NCBI RefSeq assembly: GCF_016744175.1 | Contig: NZ_JADGEV010000039.1 | Coordinates: forward strand, 1 to 38,391 | DNA from: Neptunomonas sp. | GTDB taxonomy: Bacteria; Pseudomonadota; Gammaproteobacteria; Pseudomonadales; Balneatricaceae | Length of the DNA stretch: 38,391 nt | Direction: 5' to 3' | Part shown: piece by piece, positions 24,383 to 32,970 of the stretch | Layout of the letters: each line of letters starts with the position of its first letter | Position numbering within the stretch: position 1 is the stretch's first letter | Position numbers and translations under genes: made by a program | Notes under the pieces: generated by a model | Database searches by the model: none | What the model saw: only the letters and a program-made list of their open reading frames with translations | What the model was told of the DNA's origin: nothing

Positions 24383-24414
24383 AAAAACGCGCGGCTAAAG
24401 CAGGGCGTTTTTTT
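24383..24414 (+). terminator. Terminator after the RidA gene
   Basis: AAAACGC (24384-24390) pairs with GCGTTTT (24405-24411) around a 14-nt loop, and the T-run continues to 24414. It marks the end of the plus-strand cluster, facing the convergent dienelactone-hydrolase gene. Confidence 0.75.
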
Positions 24415-24435
24415 ATTTGTGTACTTCTAACTACC

Positions 24436-25173
24436 TTATTGTGTTACTTCACTTAGAAAATCTGTAAAACGTTGCCACGACTTTTTATCTGCATCTTCTC
24501 TGTAACGATCAGAATTGAAAACGGTAAATGCATGTGGTGCGCCACTGTAGGTAATCATCTCGTGGTCAATTTTGTTACTTTCAAGCTCAGTCGCTAACGC
24601 TGCAAAACTGCTCATGGTAATGGCAGTATCTGCACTGCCATGCATGATCAGTAGTTTGCCCTCCGTTTGGCTATAGTTTTGGTCTTTGGGAGTAGATAGT
24701 CCGCCGTGAAATGTGGCAAATCCTTTGACTTTAGCACCTGATCTGGCCATTTCTAAAACCGCAGCACCGCCAAAACAGTACCCCATGACAACCGTATTAC
24801 TTGTATTAGCACCTTGTGCTTTTGCGATATTCAATGCACTGGTTAACAAATTTCTCATTTTTGTACGATCTTTGTACAGTTCGCCCGTGTGTTGGCGTTT
24901 GTCCTGCATTTTTGTGGGGCGTATTCCGGTTCCAAATAAGTCAGCTGCAAAGACTGAGTATCCCATGTCGGCGAGCATGTTAGCGCGTGTTATTTCGTAG
25001 TCTGTTAGGCCATCCCAGTCGTGAATAAGTAAAACAAGCGGGGCGTCTGAAGCCTGGCTGATGTAATAACCCTGGTAAGATTTACCATTCACATCATAAT
25101 TTAGGTGTTGTCCTGCTGCGTTAGCAGAACATGAGATAATTAAACCGAGTAGGGCAATAAGGTGTGTTTTCAT
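24436..25173 (-). CDS. Secreted dienelactone hydrolase family protein
   Basis: A 245-residue alpha/beta hydrolase with a signal peptide (MKTHLIALLGLIISCSANAA), so periplasmic or exported. The cysteine nucleophile is Cys133 in GYCFGG, Asp182 lies in HGSADTAI and His214 in APHAF, a complete DLH triad. LLIHDWDGLTDYE provides the oxyanion-hole loop and FAADLFGTGIRP is also typical. GGAGG lies 7 nt before the ATG. It is a single gene between the RidA terminator and the divergent sugar-dehydrogenase gene. True dienelactone hydrolases are cytoplasmic and part of chlorocatechol breakdown; the exported forms have no clear substrate, so the name gives a fold and chemistry only. Confidence 0.92.
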   Translation of the reverse strand: MKTHLIALLGLIISCSANAAGQHLNYDVNGKSYQGYYISQASDAPLVLLIHDWDGLTDYEITRANMLADMGYSVFAADLFGTGIRPTKMQDKRQHTGELYKDRTKMRNLLTSALNIAKAQGANTSNTVVMGYCFGGAAVLEMARSGAKVKGFATFHGGLSTPKDQNYSQTEGKLLIMHGSADTAITMSSFAALATELESNKIDHEMITYSGAPHAFTVFNSDRYREDADKKSWQRFTDFLSEVTQ

Positions 25174-25358
25174 GAAAGACCTCCAGTGCTTGATCTTTTT
25201 CGATAAAAAGGGTCTCGTTACTGCAGAGGTGTTCGTGTTGAAAATTGAGTGTAATACGATTGGGTCTGAAATAACTAGTTATTTTCAGTCGCCATCAGTT
25301 GAGTTCAAGGGATGTATTACGTTGAATAACGTATCAAATGCAGAGGGGTCGTATTTGT

Positions 25359-26525
25359 ATGAAGCCACTAAAACTATTTTTGTTGGCCAGTGTAGTGGTG
25401 CTGTTTGTAACCCCTGCTGAAGCATTATTTCTTCAGCCACAAACAATTAATGTAAACGGCATTCCTTATAACGCTAATGTTCCACAAGGTTATATTCTTG
25501 AGGTGTTAACGACAGATATTGACCGGCCAAGGATGTTGGTTTTTCACCCAGATGGCAGTTTGTTTGCAGGGTCTCGGTCAGGCAATGTATACCGGTTAGC
25601 GCCACCCTATAAGACAGTTGAAATGCTTAATTCTCGTTTTAGGTACCCACATAGTGTTGCCTTTAGAGGTGATCAAATGTTTATAGCAAGTGAGGAGGGC
25701 CTTTACCAAGGTCAGTACACATCAGCCGATGCTTTACGTATTCATGGGTTGCAAAAGGTAACAAGGTTACCGGTTGGTGGACATAGTAGCCGGACGGTGA
25801 AAGTGGGGCCTGATCAGCGTATTTACCTGAGTTTAGGTATCTCTGGAAATTGTAGTAATGAATATTTGGGCTCAGGCTACGCTATGCAAAATCAACGGGG
25901 TGGTGTAATGGTGCTCAATGAAGTGAGTTCACCGGTATGGGAGACTTATTCCAGCGGTTTACGCAACCCTGTGGGCTTTGATTGGTCGCCTTATGATGGG
26001 GAGCTTTATGCCAGTAATAACGGGCCGGATCATTGGGGTTTTGAGCAACCGCCGGAGCAGTTTGCGCATTTAACCACAAACTCATTTCATGGCATGCCGT
26101 GGTATCAATATGATGGCAGCCAGATCAAAAGAGATAACTGCATTAGTAGAACACCACCTCACATTTTAAACGATGTCAAAATACCTGTGGCTACTTTTCC
26201 TGCCCGTAATGCGCCTATGGCAGTAGCGTTTTTTCCTATAGATAAAAGGGAGAATGAGTTGTCTGGAAATGCGCTGGTGGCTTTACACGGGTCTTGGGCA
26301 ACCCAATATGCAGGTAACAGAGCGAGCCGACGTCCTCCTAAGCTAGTGATGGTGCGCTTTCATGAAGGTAAACCGAGGGGTGTGGAAGATGTGCTAACGG
26401 GATTTCAACTCAGTGATGGCTCGCGCTGGGCTCGGCCTGTTGGTGTGGCGGTTGGGCCCAATGGTGCTATCTATATTAGTAGTGACGGAACTCCTTCTGC
26501 ATTATTCAGGCTTCGAAGAATGTAG
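25359..26525 (+). CDS. Exported PQQ-dependent sugar dehydrogenase-like beta-propeller
   Basis: A 388-residue six-bladed beta-propeller of the soluble glucose/sorbosone dehydrogenase family. The start is the ATG preceded by AGAGGGG; the longer frame begins 21 nt earlier without a clear site. Signal peptide MKPLKLFLLASVVVLFVTPAEA. Family features are DIDRPRMLVFHPDGSLFAGSR, GGHSSRTVKVGPDQRIYLSL with the likely catalytic His, GLRNPVGFDWSPYDGELYAS, and WARPVGVAVGPNGAIYISSD. PQQ binding and substrate are inferred; many family members have no proven enzymatic activity. It is divergent from the DLH gene across 185 nt. Confidence 0.87.
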   Translation: MKPLKLFLLASVVVLFVTPAEALFLQPQTINVNGIPYNANVPQGYILEVLTTDIDRPRMLVFHPDGSLFAGSRSGNVYRLAPPYKTVEMLNSRFRYPHSVAFRGDQMFIASEEGLYQGQYTSADALRIHGLQKVTRLPVGGHSSRTVKVGPDQRIYLSLGISGNCSNEYLGSGYAMQNQRGGVMVLNEVSSPVWETYSSGLRNPVGFDWSPYDGELYASNNGPDHWGFEQPPEQFAHLTTNSFHGMPWYQYDGSQIKRDNCISRTPPHILNDVKIPVATFPARNAPMAVAFFPIDKRENELSGNALVALHGSWATQYAGNRASRRPPKLVMVRFHEGKPRGVEDVLTGFQLSDGSRWARPVGVAVGPNGAIYISSDGTPSALFRLRRM

Positions 26526-26562
26526 GTTGCGGAAAACTCAGACTATTGGGGGTTGTGGCTAT

Positions 26563-26595
26563 AAAAAACTGAGCGACTGAGTTTCCTCAGTCGCT
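26563..26595 (-). terminator. Terminator of the minus-strand ABC importer operon
   Basis: AGCGACTGAG (26572-26581) and CTCAGTCGCT (26586-26595) form a perfect 10-bp stem around TTTC. On the minus strand it follows the last permease stop by 7 nt and runs into six T's (26563-26568). It may also slow plus-strand readthrough. Confidence 0.85.
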
Positions 26596-26602
26596 AGGTA
26601 AA

Positions 26603-27451
26603 CTACACTTCTCCACTGCGAATACGCTCACTACGTGCACGTAAATACTCAATCGTGAGTAGCAATAACCCAGAAATAACCACGAGTAACACTGCGACCG
26701 CTAAAATCGTAGGGTTGATCTGCTCTCTTAGCCCAGAGAACATCTGACGAGGGATAGTACGTTGCTCTGGTCCAGCTAAGAACAAGATAACGACGACTTC
26801 ATCAAAAGATGTAACAAAGGCAAACAGTGCTCCTGATATAACGCCGGGACGTATCAAAGGCATAATGACTTTGAAAAAAGTGTAAACGGGTGGCGCTCCC
26901 AAGCCCAAAGAGGCACGCATTAATGAATAATCAAAGCCAGATAATGAGGCATTCACTGTAATGATGACAAAAGGTGTCCCTAGTGCAGCATGCGCAATAA
27001 TAACGCCCAAATAGCTTCCAGAAAGACCGAGTTGTGTATAGAAAAAGTACATCCCTGCAGCGGTGATGATTAACGGAACAATCATAGGAGACAATAGCAT
27101 TGCCATGATCACTCTTTGAAAAGGCATCACTGGGTTAGATAAGCCAATCGCTGCAAAAGTACCTAAAACAGTTGCTAGTACGGTGGCGCATAAACCAATA
27201 AAGAAGCTGTTCTTGATGGCTAATAACCACTTATCATCATTGAAAATTTCGGCATACCATTTCAATGAATATGCTTCGGGGTCAAAAGTGAGCATCCCTT
27301 CTGTGAAGGTGAAGTAAGGTTCTGCATTGAATGAAAGCGGGATGATAACGAGGATTGGTATCATCAAAAATGCAAGTACAGACCAAGCCGTAATACGTAG
27401 CCCGTGCATACCCAACTTTTGCCAGAAAGAGAAATATTTTGGAAATTTCAT
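26603..27451 (-). CDS. ABC transporter permease (PotC type)
   Basis: Inner-membrane permease, 282 residues, six hydrophobic helices. I chose the ATG of MKFPKYFSFWQKLG, preceded by GGGG, over the longer frame that begins at TTG. The EAA loop RASLGLGAPPVYTFFKVIMP, which docks the ATPase, is followed by GALFAFVTSFDEVVVILFLAG, matching PotC/PotI-type permeases. It starts 4 nt after the first permease and is the last gene of the operon. It would pair with the PotB-type permease to import a polyamine, opine or similar cationic solute. Confidence 0.9.
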   Translation of the reverse strand: MKFPKYFSFWQKLGMHGLRITAWSVLAFLMIPILVIIPLSFNAEPYFTFTEGMLTFDPEAYSLKWYAEIFNDDKWLLAIKNSFFIGLCATVLATVLGTFAAIGLSNPVMPFQRVIMAMLLSPMIVPLIITAAGMYFFYTQLGLSGSYLGVIIAHAALGTPFVIITVNASLSGFDYSLMRASLGLGAPPVYTFFKVIMPLIRPGVISGALFAFVTSFDEVVVILFLAGPEQRTIPRQMFSGLREQINPTILAVAVLLVVISGLLLLTIEYLRARSERIRSGEV

Positions 27452-27455
27452 GGCA

Positions 27456-28730
27456 TTACCCCAGTTTAATGTTGCTGACACCAACCAAACGGTCGTAGAG
27501 CCAGTAAAGGGCGAGAATTAAGGCGAGTAACAAAGAGCCAAGCGCAGCGGCTAATTCCCAGTTGTTAGACGACTGCATGTGAAAAGCAATAATGTTACTG
27601 ATCATTTGCCCATCAGTTCCGCCTACTAAGGCAGGTGTAATGTAATAACCAATAGATATTATGAAGACGAGTAAAGCACCAGCGCTGAGCCCAGGGACGG
27701 TCATTGGTAAATATATACGAATGAAAGCAGGAATTGGTTTGGCACCAAGAGACATCGCTGCTCTGAAATAGCTTGGATCAATCCCTTTCATCACGCTGTA
27801 AAGTGGCAGTATCATGAAAGGAAGAAGGATATGAGTCATGGAAATAACGGTCGCTGACTGCGTATATAACATTTCAAAGGGTTCAGTAATCACATGTATC
27901 GATTGCAAAAAAGTGTTCACGACGCCGTTAGTTTGTAAGAGTGCAATCCATGATGTTGTACGTACCAATAGCGATGTCCAAAAGGGAAGTAAGACAAACA
28001 CCATGAGAGTATTGGCGGTTTTAGAGGGTGCGGTCGCTAGATAATAGGATAGCGGGAAACCAATGATAGCTGTAAGAAAGGTAATCATCAGAGCGATTTT
28101 TAAACTTTTCAAGTAGAGTTTGATATAAACTTGAGTATCTCGAGCAACAATCTCACCTAAACTATTTCGGTCTAAATCAAGAGCAGTTAGGTAAGAGTTA
28201 GCCGTAAAAGTGGCCCCAGATAACTTCATCACTCTCCAAATTTCAACCTCTTTCCAATGAGGTTTGCCGGCTATTAGACGCGCTGCTCCTTCCTTACTTA
28301 ATAGCTCTGTATCCAGCTTTTTAAACTTTCGCGCTGTTGATTTAATGACACTAGAGGTGCCTGGCATTGCGCGATTGATTTCTTCCCCTAGTTTTCCTGA
28401 TTTACGATTAACGGCGAGCTGCTGTAGCTCTAAAGCAAAGCGGTTAAGAACGGCGTCATCTGGCCGTGTATTACTTTTCTCATCCCAGCCAGTAAGAGCT
28501 TCCAGTGTTTCAGGTATTAATTGAGCCACCGTAGGATGATAAATACTGCGGTACAACATGGTGCCTATTGGCGCGATAAAGGCAATCATGACAAATATAA
28601 GCAGTGGTGTAACAAAGGCGAAAGCAATAAGTTTACGCCTTCGCTGCATTTTTCGACTTTGCACCATCTCCTCGACGGTCAGTACAGATCGTGCTCGAGG
28701 TGCGTCATTGCTAAGTTCAGCGTGTGACAT
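27456..28730 (-). CDS. ABC transporter permease (PotB type) with large periplasmic insert
   Basis: A 424-residue permease, well above the ~285-310 of ordinary PotB proteins. After a cytoplasmic N-terminus, helix 1 is at about 33-58 (LIAFAFVTPLLIFVMIAFIA). A soluble, charged segment of about 140 residues (roughly 64-205) precedes the next helix, KIALMITFLTAIIGFPLSYYLA. The coupling loop is AAMSLGAKPIPAFIRIYLP and the later helices are conventional. By topology the extra segment should be periplasmic, where it could contact the binding protein. It is one of two permeases and is separated from the binding-protein gene by an intercistronic hairpin. Confidence 0.9.
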   Translation of the reverse strand: MSHAELSNDAPRARSVLTVEEMVQSRKMQRRRKLIAFAFVTPLLIFVMIAFIAPIGTMLYRSIYHPTVAQLIPETLEALTGWDEKSNTRPDDAVLNRFALELQQLAVNRKSGKLGEEINRAMPGTSSVIKSTARKFKKLDTELLSKEGAARLIAGKPHWKEVEIWRVMKLSGATFTANSYLTALDLDRNSLGEIVARDTQVYIKLYLKSLKIALMITFLTAIIGFPLSYYLATAPSKTANTLMVFVLLPFWTSLLVRTTSWIALLQTNGVVNTFLQSIHVITEPFEMLYTQSATVISMTHILLPFMILPLYSVMKGIDPSYFRAAMSLGAKPIPAFIRIYLPMTVPGLSAGALLVFIISIGYYITPALVGGTDGQMISNIIAFHMQSSNNWELAAALGSLLLALILALYWLYDRLVGVSNIKLG

Positions 28731-28790
28731 AGAAGCAGCCCTTTAATAGAAGATGGTGGACACATAAGGCCCAAAAAGTTGTTAGGTAAT

Positions 28791-28823
28791 CTCAACTAGC
28801 AGAAAACGTTTCTACTAGTTGAG
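28791..28823 (-). promoter_or_regulatory. Intercistronic hairpin between binding protein and permease genes
   Basis: CTCAACTAGCAGAAA (28791-28805) and TTTCTACTAGTTGAG (28809-28823) form a 15-bp stem, with one U-G pair in the minus-strand RNA, around a 3-nt loop. No T-run follows. Its 5' arm on the minus strand, CTCAACTAG, repeats the last two codons and stop of the binding-protein gene (28853-28861). It probably stabilises the upstream message or modulates permease expression. Confidence 0.6.
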
Positions 28824-28852
28824 TTATCTATAGATAAAAGCTCAGATGTTGG

Positions 28853-29908
28853 CTAGTTGAGTAGCCACTCGTTGAACTTCTCGCCTAAAGATTCACCATA
28901 ATCAGCCCAGAACTCTCCAGATGCCTGTAGGCCTTCTTCAAGATGCGCTGAAGGTAGCTTAGGAATAACAGCAGGATCGACATAAGTATATGAAGACTGG
29001 CGTGTTGGGCCATAAGCTACATCTTGCATACCACTTTCAGGTTTAGAACTGGTCGCAAATCGGATGAAGTCTTCTGCTAAGGCTTTGTTCTTAGTGCCTT
29101 TTACAATAGCCCATACATCTAAGTCATAGATGTGTGCATCCCAGACCATTTCGAAAGGCTTATTGTCACTCTGGATAGCATCAAAGATACGGCCGTTAGC
29201 TGACTGCACCATGACTGCGCCACCGTCATTTAGTAGTTGTGGTGCTTGTGACCAGCTATCAAACCAGACGAGATCATTTTTGATGGTGTCTAATTTTGCG
29301 AAAGCACGTTTTTGTCCTTCTGCAGTAGCGAGAACATCGTAAACCTTCTCTTTTGCTACACCGTCAGCAATCAGTGCCCATTCCATATTAACTTGTGGGC
29401 GCTTGCGAAGAGCGCGCTTACCGGGGAATTTAGAGGTATTGAAAAAATCACCGATACTGTTGGGCTGACCACCTTTTATGGTGTCATTGTTGTATGAGTA
29501 CAAAACAGTCCAAACAATATTACCTACACCACACTCATTGGATAATGCTTGAGGAGAGAAATCTTCACTGGCAGCAACGCCATCATCTCCAGGCGGTAAT
29601 GTGTCGTGAGGGAATACTTCTAGTAGTCCTTCAGAGCAAGCTCTTTCAAGATCAATTACTTCAATATCAACGACATCCCATAAGATGTTGCCACTTTCGA
29701 CTTGAGCTTTGATCTCAGCAATACCACCGGAGTAGTTTTCAAACAAGATTTTGTGTCCTGTTTTAGCCATGTAAGGATCGAGCATGTGCTTTTGTTGTGC
29801 TGCGCCGTATGCTCCACCGAATGATACCGCGGTGAACTGGTCGGCCATGACAGGGGCTGCTGCTGTGCATAGCGCAAGCGCCGCGCCGAATCGTTTGAGT
29901 GCTTTCAT
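28853..29908 (-). CDS. ABC importer periplasmic binding protein (PotD/PotF type)
   Basis: A 351-residue periplasmic binding protein of the extracellular family 1 polyamine/opine type. Signal peptide MKALKRFGAALALCTAAAPVMA, then FTAVSFGGAYGAAQQKHMLDPY. ENYSGGIAEIKAQVESGNI and WDVVDIEVIDLERACSEGLL follow, and PEGGAVM-like LLNDGGAVMVQSANGR lies in the C-terminal lobe. The sequence resembles the spermidine/putrescine and mannopine/agropine-type binders, so the ligand is probably a polyamine or opine-like cation. It is the second gene of the operon, 60 nt after the ATPase. Confidence 0.88.
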   Translation of the reverse strand: MKALKRFGAALALCTAAAPVMADQFTAVSFGGAYGAAQQKHMLDPYMAKTGHKILFENYSGGIAEIKAQVESGNILWDVVDIEVIDLERACSEGLLEVFPHDTLPPGDDGVAASEDFSPQALSNECGVGNIVWTVLYSYNNDTIKGGQPNSIGDFFNTSKFPGKRALRKRPQVNMEWALIADGVAKEKVYDVLATAEGQKRAFAKLDTIKNDLVWFDSWSQAPQLLNDGGAVMVQSANGRIFDAIQSDNKPFEMVWDAHIYDLDVWAIVKGTKNKALAEDFIRFATSSKPESGMQDVAYGPTRQSSYTYVDPAVIPKLPSAHLEEGLQASGEFWADYGESLGEKFNEWLLN

Positions 29909-29968
29909 TTTTATTTTTCCTCTTACGTTTTCTTGCAGTTTATTGCTCTTTATTATGAGTATCGCGTA

Positions 29969-31090
29969 TTAATCCGTTCGATCTAGTGCAAGTCCTCCTG
30001 ACGTAGACCATGTAAGTTGTGTCAAAGCGCCACGTTGTAACACGGGAGCATTTTGATCGTTTAGCGTTTTAACCATCAGTTCGGTACCCGAGCTGAGTTT
30101 GAAAAAATAACGAATGGAGTCTCCCACATAAAGGCGGGTAGTAAAATTGGCCTGAATGCTGTTTTCCAGTGAGTGCTCGCTGGCAATGAAAAGGTTTTCA
30201 GGTCGAATGGTTAGCATGCAAGGATCACCCTCAGGTGGACAGTTTTTGTTTCCTGTTGTTGCGAGTGTCCCATCGACAAGCTCTACTTGAGCTAAGCCGT
30301 TTTCAATTCGTTTGACTGTGCCTGGAATACAGTTGTTTTCGCCAATAAAGTTAGCAACAAATGAATTCGCAGGTTGTTCATAAAGGATTTCCGGAGCAGC
30401 ACACTGCTCTACGATGCCATCGTTGAAAACAGCCACCCTGTCAGACATCGTTAAGGCTTCAGTTTGGTCGTGGGTCACGTAAATGGCAGTAAACCCAAGA
30501 TCTTCATGTAGACGTTTTATTTCGAACTGCATCTGCTCGCGTAGGTTCTTATCTAACGCACCTAAAGGCTCATCCATTAAAACAATGCTAGGTTCAAAAA
30601 TGAGCGAGCGTGCGAGAGCTACACGTTGTTTTTGTCCGCCGGATAACTGTCCAGGGTAGCGCTTAGTAAAGGTAACTAACTCAACTAATGCGAGTGAATC
30701 TTTTACTCTACGTTCTATTTCAGCTGTAGGGATTTTTCGGACTTTTAAAGGGTAAGCTAAGTTTTCAGCAATGGTCATATGTGGAAACAAAGCGTAATGC
30801 TGAAATACCATTCCTATATTGCGGTGGTAGGGAGCAATATTGGTAACGGGTTCCCCATTAACTAAAATGCTACCGCTGGTAACGTCTTCGAATCCCGCAA
30901 GCATCATTAAACATGTAGTTTTTCCTGAACCTGAAGGCCCCAGTAATGTGACAAACTCGCCTTTCTTTATATCAAGGTTAAAATCTTTAACGACTAAGTT
31001 TCTTTGATCGTAACTTTTCTTTACGTTAACAAAGCGAACATATTGGTCGTCTGCAGTAGCAGGGCTGCCAGAAATGGAAGAGTCTGTCAT
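29969..31090 (-). CDS. ABC importer ATP-binding protein (PotA type)
   Basis: ATPase of the importer, 373 residues from the ATG of MTDSSISGSPATADDQYVRF. A longer open frame adds 26 residues that are unlike the family and overlap the likely leader. Walker A GPSGSGKT is at 51-58, the signature LSGGQ at 149-153 and Walker B SIVLMDE at 168-174 with GALD after it. The C-terminal TOBE-like regulatory region includes FIGENNCIPGTVKRIE and CMLTIRPENLFIA. It is the first gene in the order ATPase, binding protein, permease, permease. The promoter must lie in the upstream gap. Confidence 0.92.
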   Translation of the reverse strand: MTDSSISGSPATADDQYVRFVNVKKSYDQRNLVVKDFNLDIKKGEFVTLLGPSGSGKTTCLMMLAGFEDVTSGSILVNGEPVTNIAPYHRNIGMVFQHYALFPHMTIAENLAYPLKVRKIPTAEIERRVKDSLALVELVTFTKRYPGQLSGGQKQRVALARSLIFEPSIVLMDEPLGALDKNLREQMQFEIKRLHEDLGFTAIYVTHDQTEALTMSDRVAVFNDGIVEQCAAPEILYEQPANSFVANFIGENNCIPGTVKRIENGLAQVELVDGTLATTGNKNCPPEGDPCMLTIRPENLFIASEHSLENSIQANFTTRLYVGDSIRYFFKLSSGTELMVKTLNDQNAPVLQRGALTQLTWSTSGGLALDRTD

Positions 31091-31596
31091 CTGGGCGTAT
31101 TCTCCATTCTTATTTTTATATTGCGAATTTATACGGCAACATAAAAAATATGTGAAAGAGTGTTCCAAAAAAAATCATGGTGGACTGATTTAGTTTGGAG
31201 TTCAAGTATTGAATATATTCAGGCGAGTATCAGTGTTTTGTATAGCCAGCATTTGTGAAAATGGCGAATATTTATAAAGAATGACGTAAGCATAATCTGT
31301 CCTGTTTTTATTTTTATTTTCAACGCGTTAAGTATTTATTTCTAATATAACTAAGTTTTATCAGGTGTTTGAATATAGATCAATTGTTTTTCTAATAAGT
31401 AGATCCAGATGTTTCTTGGGAGGGGTCCAGATATGCGATGATTATAAGGATGTGGTATGAGTGAACGTAGTGAAAAAGGAGTAAGCTGGGTAAGCGAGAA
31501 CCTAAGTGATATATAGGCGTTTACAGGGATTAAAGGATGTTCTTATAAGGGGGGAGAAAACAACTCCTCGGCATAAGAGGAGTTGTTATTTATGTA
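31091..31596. other. A/T-rich intergenic region between the importer and TolC operons
   Basis: About 506 nt. The importer side holds the leader and promoter of the ATPase gene; a weak TTTCAC - 18 nt - TATAAA pair on the minus strand is possible. The TolC side ends with a terminator. Between them I see only one short plus-strand frame, 31457-31516 (19 codons, start ATG, AAGGA 6 nt upstream), encoding MSERSEKGVSWVSENLSDI, which is too short to support. No RNA gene or repeat array seen. Confidence 0.4.
31559..31587 (-). terminator. Terminator of the TolC/HlyD/ABC operon
   Basis: AACAACTCCTC (31559-31569) pairs perfectly with GAGGAGTTGTT (31577-31587) around GGCATAA. It is 9 nt past the TolC stop on the minus strand and runs into TTTTC. 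Confidence 0.8.
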
Positions 31597-32970
31597 TTAA
31601 TTAGAAGGTGTGCTAAACAGTTCATCATATTCGTGTAAACGCTGCTCAGTTAAGTCTCCACTTTCTAAGCGTAATATTAAATCAGAGAGTAAATAGTCGT
31701 TGAGTGTTTTAGCAAATTGTATTTGTGTGTCAACCAATTGTGTTCGAGCATCAAGGACGGATATTTGTTGGCCAAGATTTAAAGATAACTGCCTTTCTGC
31801 TGCTTCTAAATAACCTTTGCTCGATTCACGTGTTTCAACAAGTGCTTCTAAACGCTCTTTAAAAGAAATTAAACGGTTATAAGAAAGTTTGATCTGCTGT
31901 TCTTTTTCAGAGATTATATAGTCCAACTGAGATTGGCTAGCCAGTAATCTAGAACGAGCTTTACGAATGTTTGCTTGAGTGCGGCCACCACTATACAAAG
32001 GCATACTGAACTCTATTGCAGCGGTCATATCTTCACGTACTCTGAATTCATCGTCGGACCTGCGGTCTAAGTAACCGATATTTAGCTTCAATGTAGGGAA
32101 GTGTTCACCCTTGCGAGAAGACAAGTTAAGCTCTTCTTGGAGTATGTTTTTTCTGGCTTCCTTTATGCTCAGGTTATCACTCACTTTTTCTAGCCAATCT
32201 TCTTGAGTGCCGGTGAGTAATTCTAAATTAATATCTTGGCTGTTTTGAACCCATTCGTCAGGTACATGCACGTTTGTACCTGTATAGTTGCTCAATAAGG
32301 TAGTGGCATCACTGAGTTGGCTTTTTGCCTGTAATAAATCACTGCGCGCAAGATCTTTACTTGCCTTAACTTTCAGAACACTGAGTTGGTCGCCCACACC
32401 TAACTCTTGTGCTCTGTCGGCTTGCGACTGTTTTAGTTCTAGAGCTGTCAGCTTTTTTTCATTAAGAAAGACTTCGTGAGCCGCTAATAGTACCCGTAAG
32501 TATTGCTCAGCAACCTTATATATTAGCTCTTGCTTTGAGCGCTCATAACGTAATGCAGAAGATGCGGCATAGGCTTTATCTCGCTGATAACCCTTGTAAG
32601 CAGAATAATTAAACAGTGGCTGTTGAATGGTGACTCGGTATATTTTGTCAATTAACTCGCCACCAGAGCGCTCATTGCTCTGTTCATAAAATGAACTGTT
32701 TTCATCAGTATAAATGTTGTCTGAGTTTTCATACTGATAATTAGCATTGATTTGCACGCTAGGTAATAAGTTGGCAGCGCTGATATTGGCATCTTCTCGC
32801 TCAGCTTGATGCTTATGAAATGCTTGCTTGAGCCTTGGGTCATGACTAAATGCTGATTCAAAAGTCGATAAAAAACCTTGCTTAGTCTCTTCAGCAATTG
32901 CTGAAGTAACTGTACAAACTAGTGCAATTGCAAGTAGCGCTTTTGAATGTGATCGTGGAATTAATTGCAT
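31597..32970 (-). CDS. TolC family outer-membrane protein (type I secretion)
   Basis: A 457-residue outer-membrane channel. Signal peptide through AIA at about residue 26, then two TolC repeats. The first spans roughly 30-235 (FLSTFESAFSHDPRLKQAFHKHQAE, NYQYENSD, YRVTIQQPLFNYSAYKGYQRDKAYA). The second spans about 245-440 (LKLNIGYLDRRSDDEF, EFSMPLYSGGRTQANIRKARSRL, QLSLNLGQQISVLDARTQL). These give the paired beta-barrel and coiled-coil halves. The ATG abuts the HlyD stop (TAAATG), with AAGGA inside HlyD. It is last in the order ABC, HlyD, TolC, matching dedicated type I exporters. It is the SapF equivalent by position. Confidence 0.93.
   Translation of the reverse strand: MQLIPRSHSKALLAIALVCTVTSAIAEETKQGFLSTFESAFSHDPRLKQAFHKHQAEREDANISAANLLPSVQINANYQYENSDNIYTDENSSFYEQSNERSGGELIDKIYRVTIQQPLFNYSAYKGYQRDKAYAASSALRYERSKQELIYKVAEQYLRVLLAAHEVFLNEKKLTALELKQSQADRAQELGVGDQLSVLKVKASKDLARSDLLQAKSQLSDATTLLSNYTGTNVHVPDEWVQNSQDINLELLTGTQEDWLEKVSDNLSIKEARKNILQEELNLSSRKGEHFPTLKLNIGYLDRRSDDEFRVREDMTAAIEFSMPLYSGGRTQANIRKARSRLLASQSQLDYIISEKEQQIKLSYNRLISFKERLEALVETRESSKGYLEAAERQLSLNLGQQISVLDARTQLVDTQIQFAKTLNDYLLSDLILRLESGDLTEQRLHEYDELFSTPSN

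Noticed and set aside
25172-25420. Plus-strand open frame of 82 codons between the DLH and sugar-dehydrogenase genes
   Set aside because: It overlaps the start of the better-supported propeller gene, has odd composition and no family resemblance; this is the divergent promoter gap.
31457-31516. 19-codon plus-strand ORF with a ribosome site in the long gap before TolC
   Set aside because: Too short to separate from chance; mentioned only in the intergenic entry.
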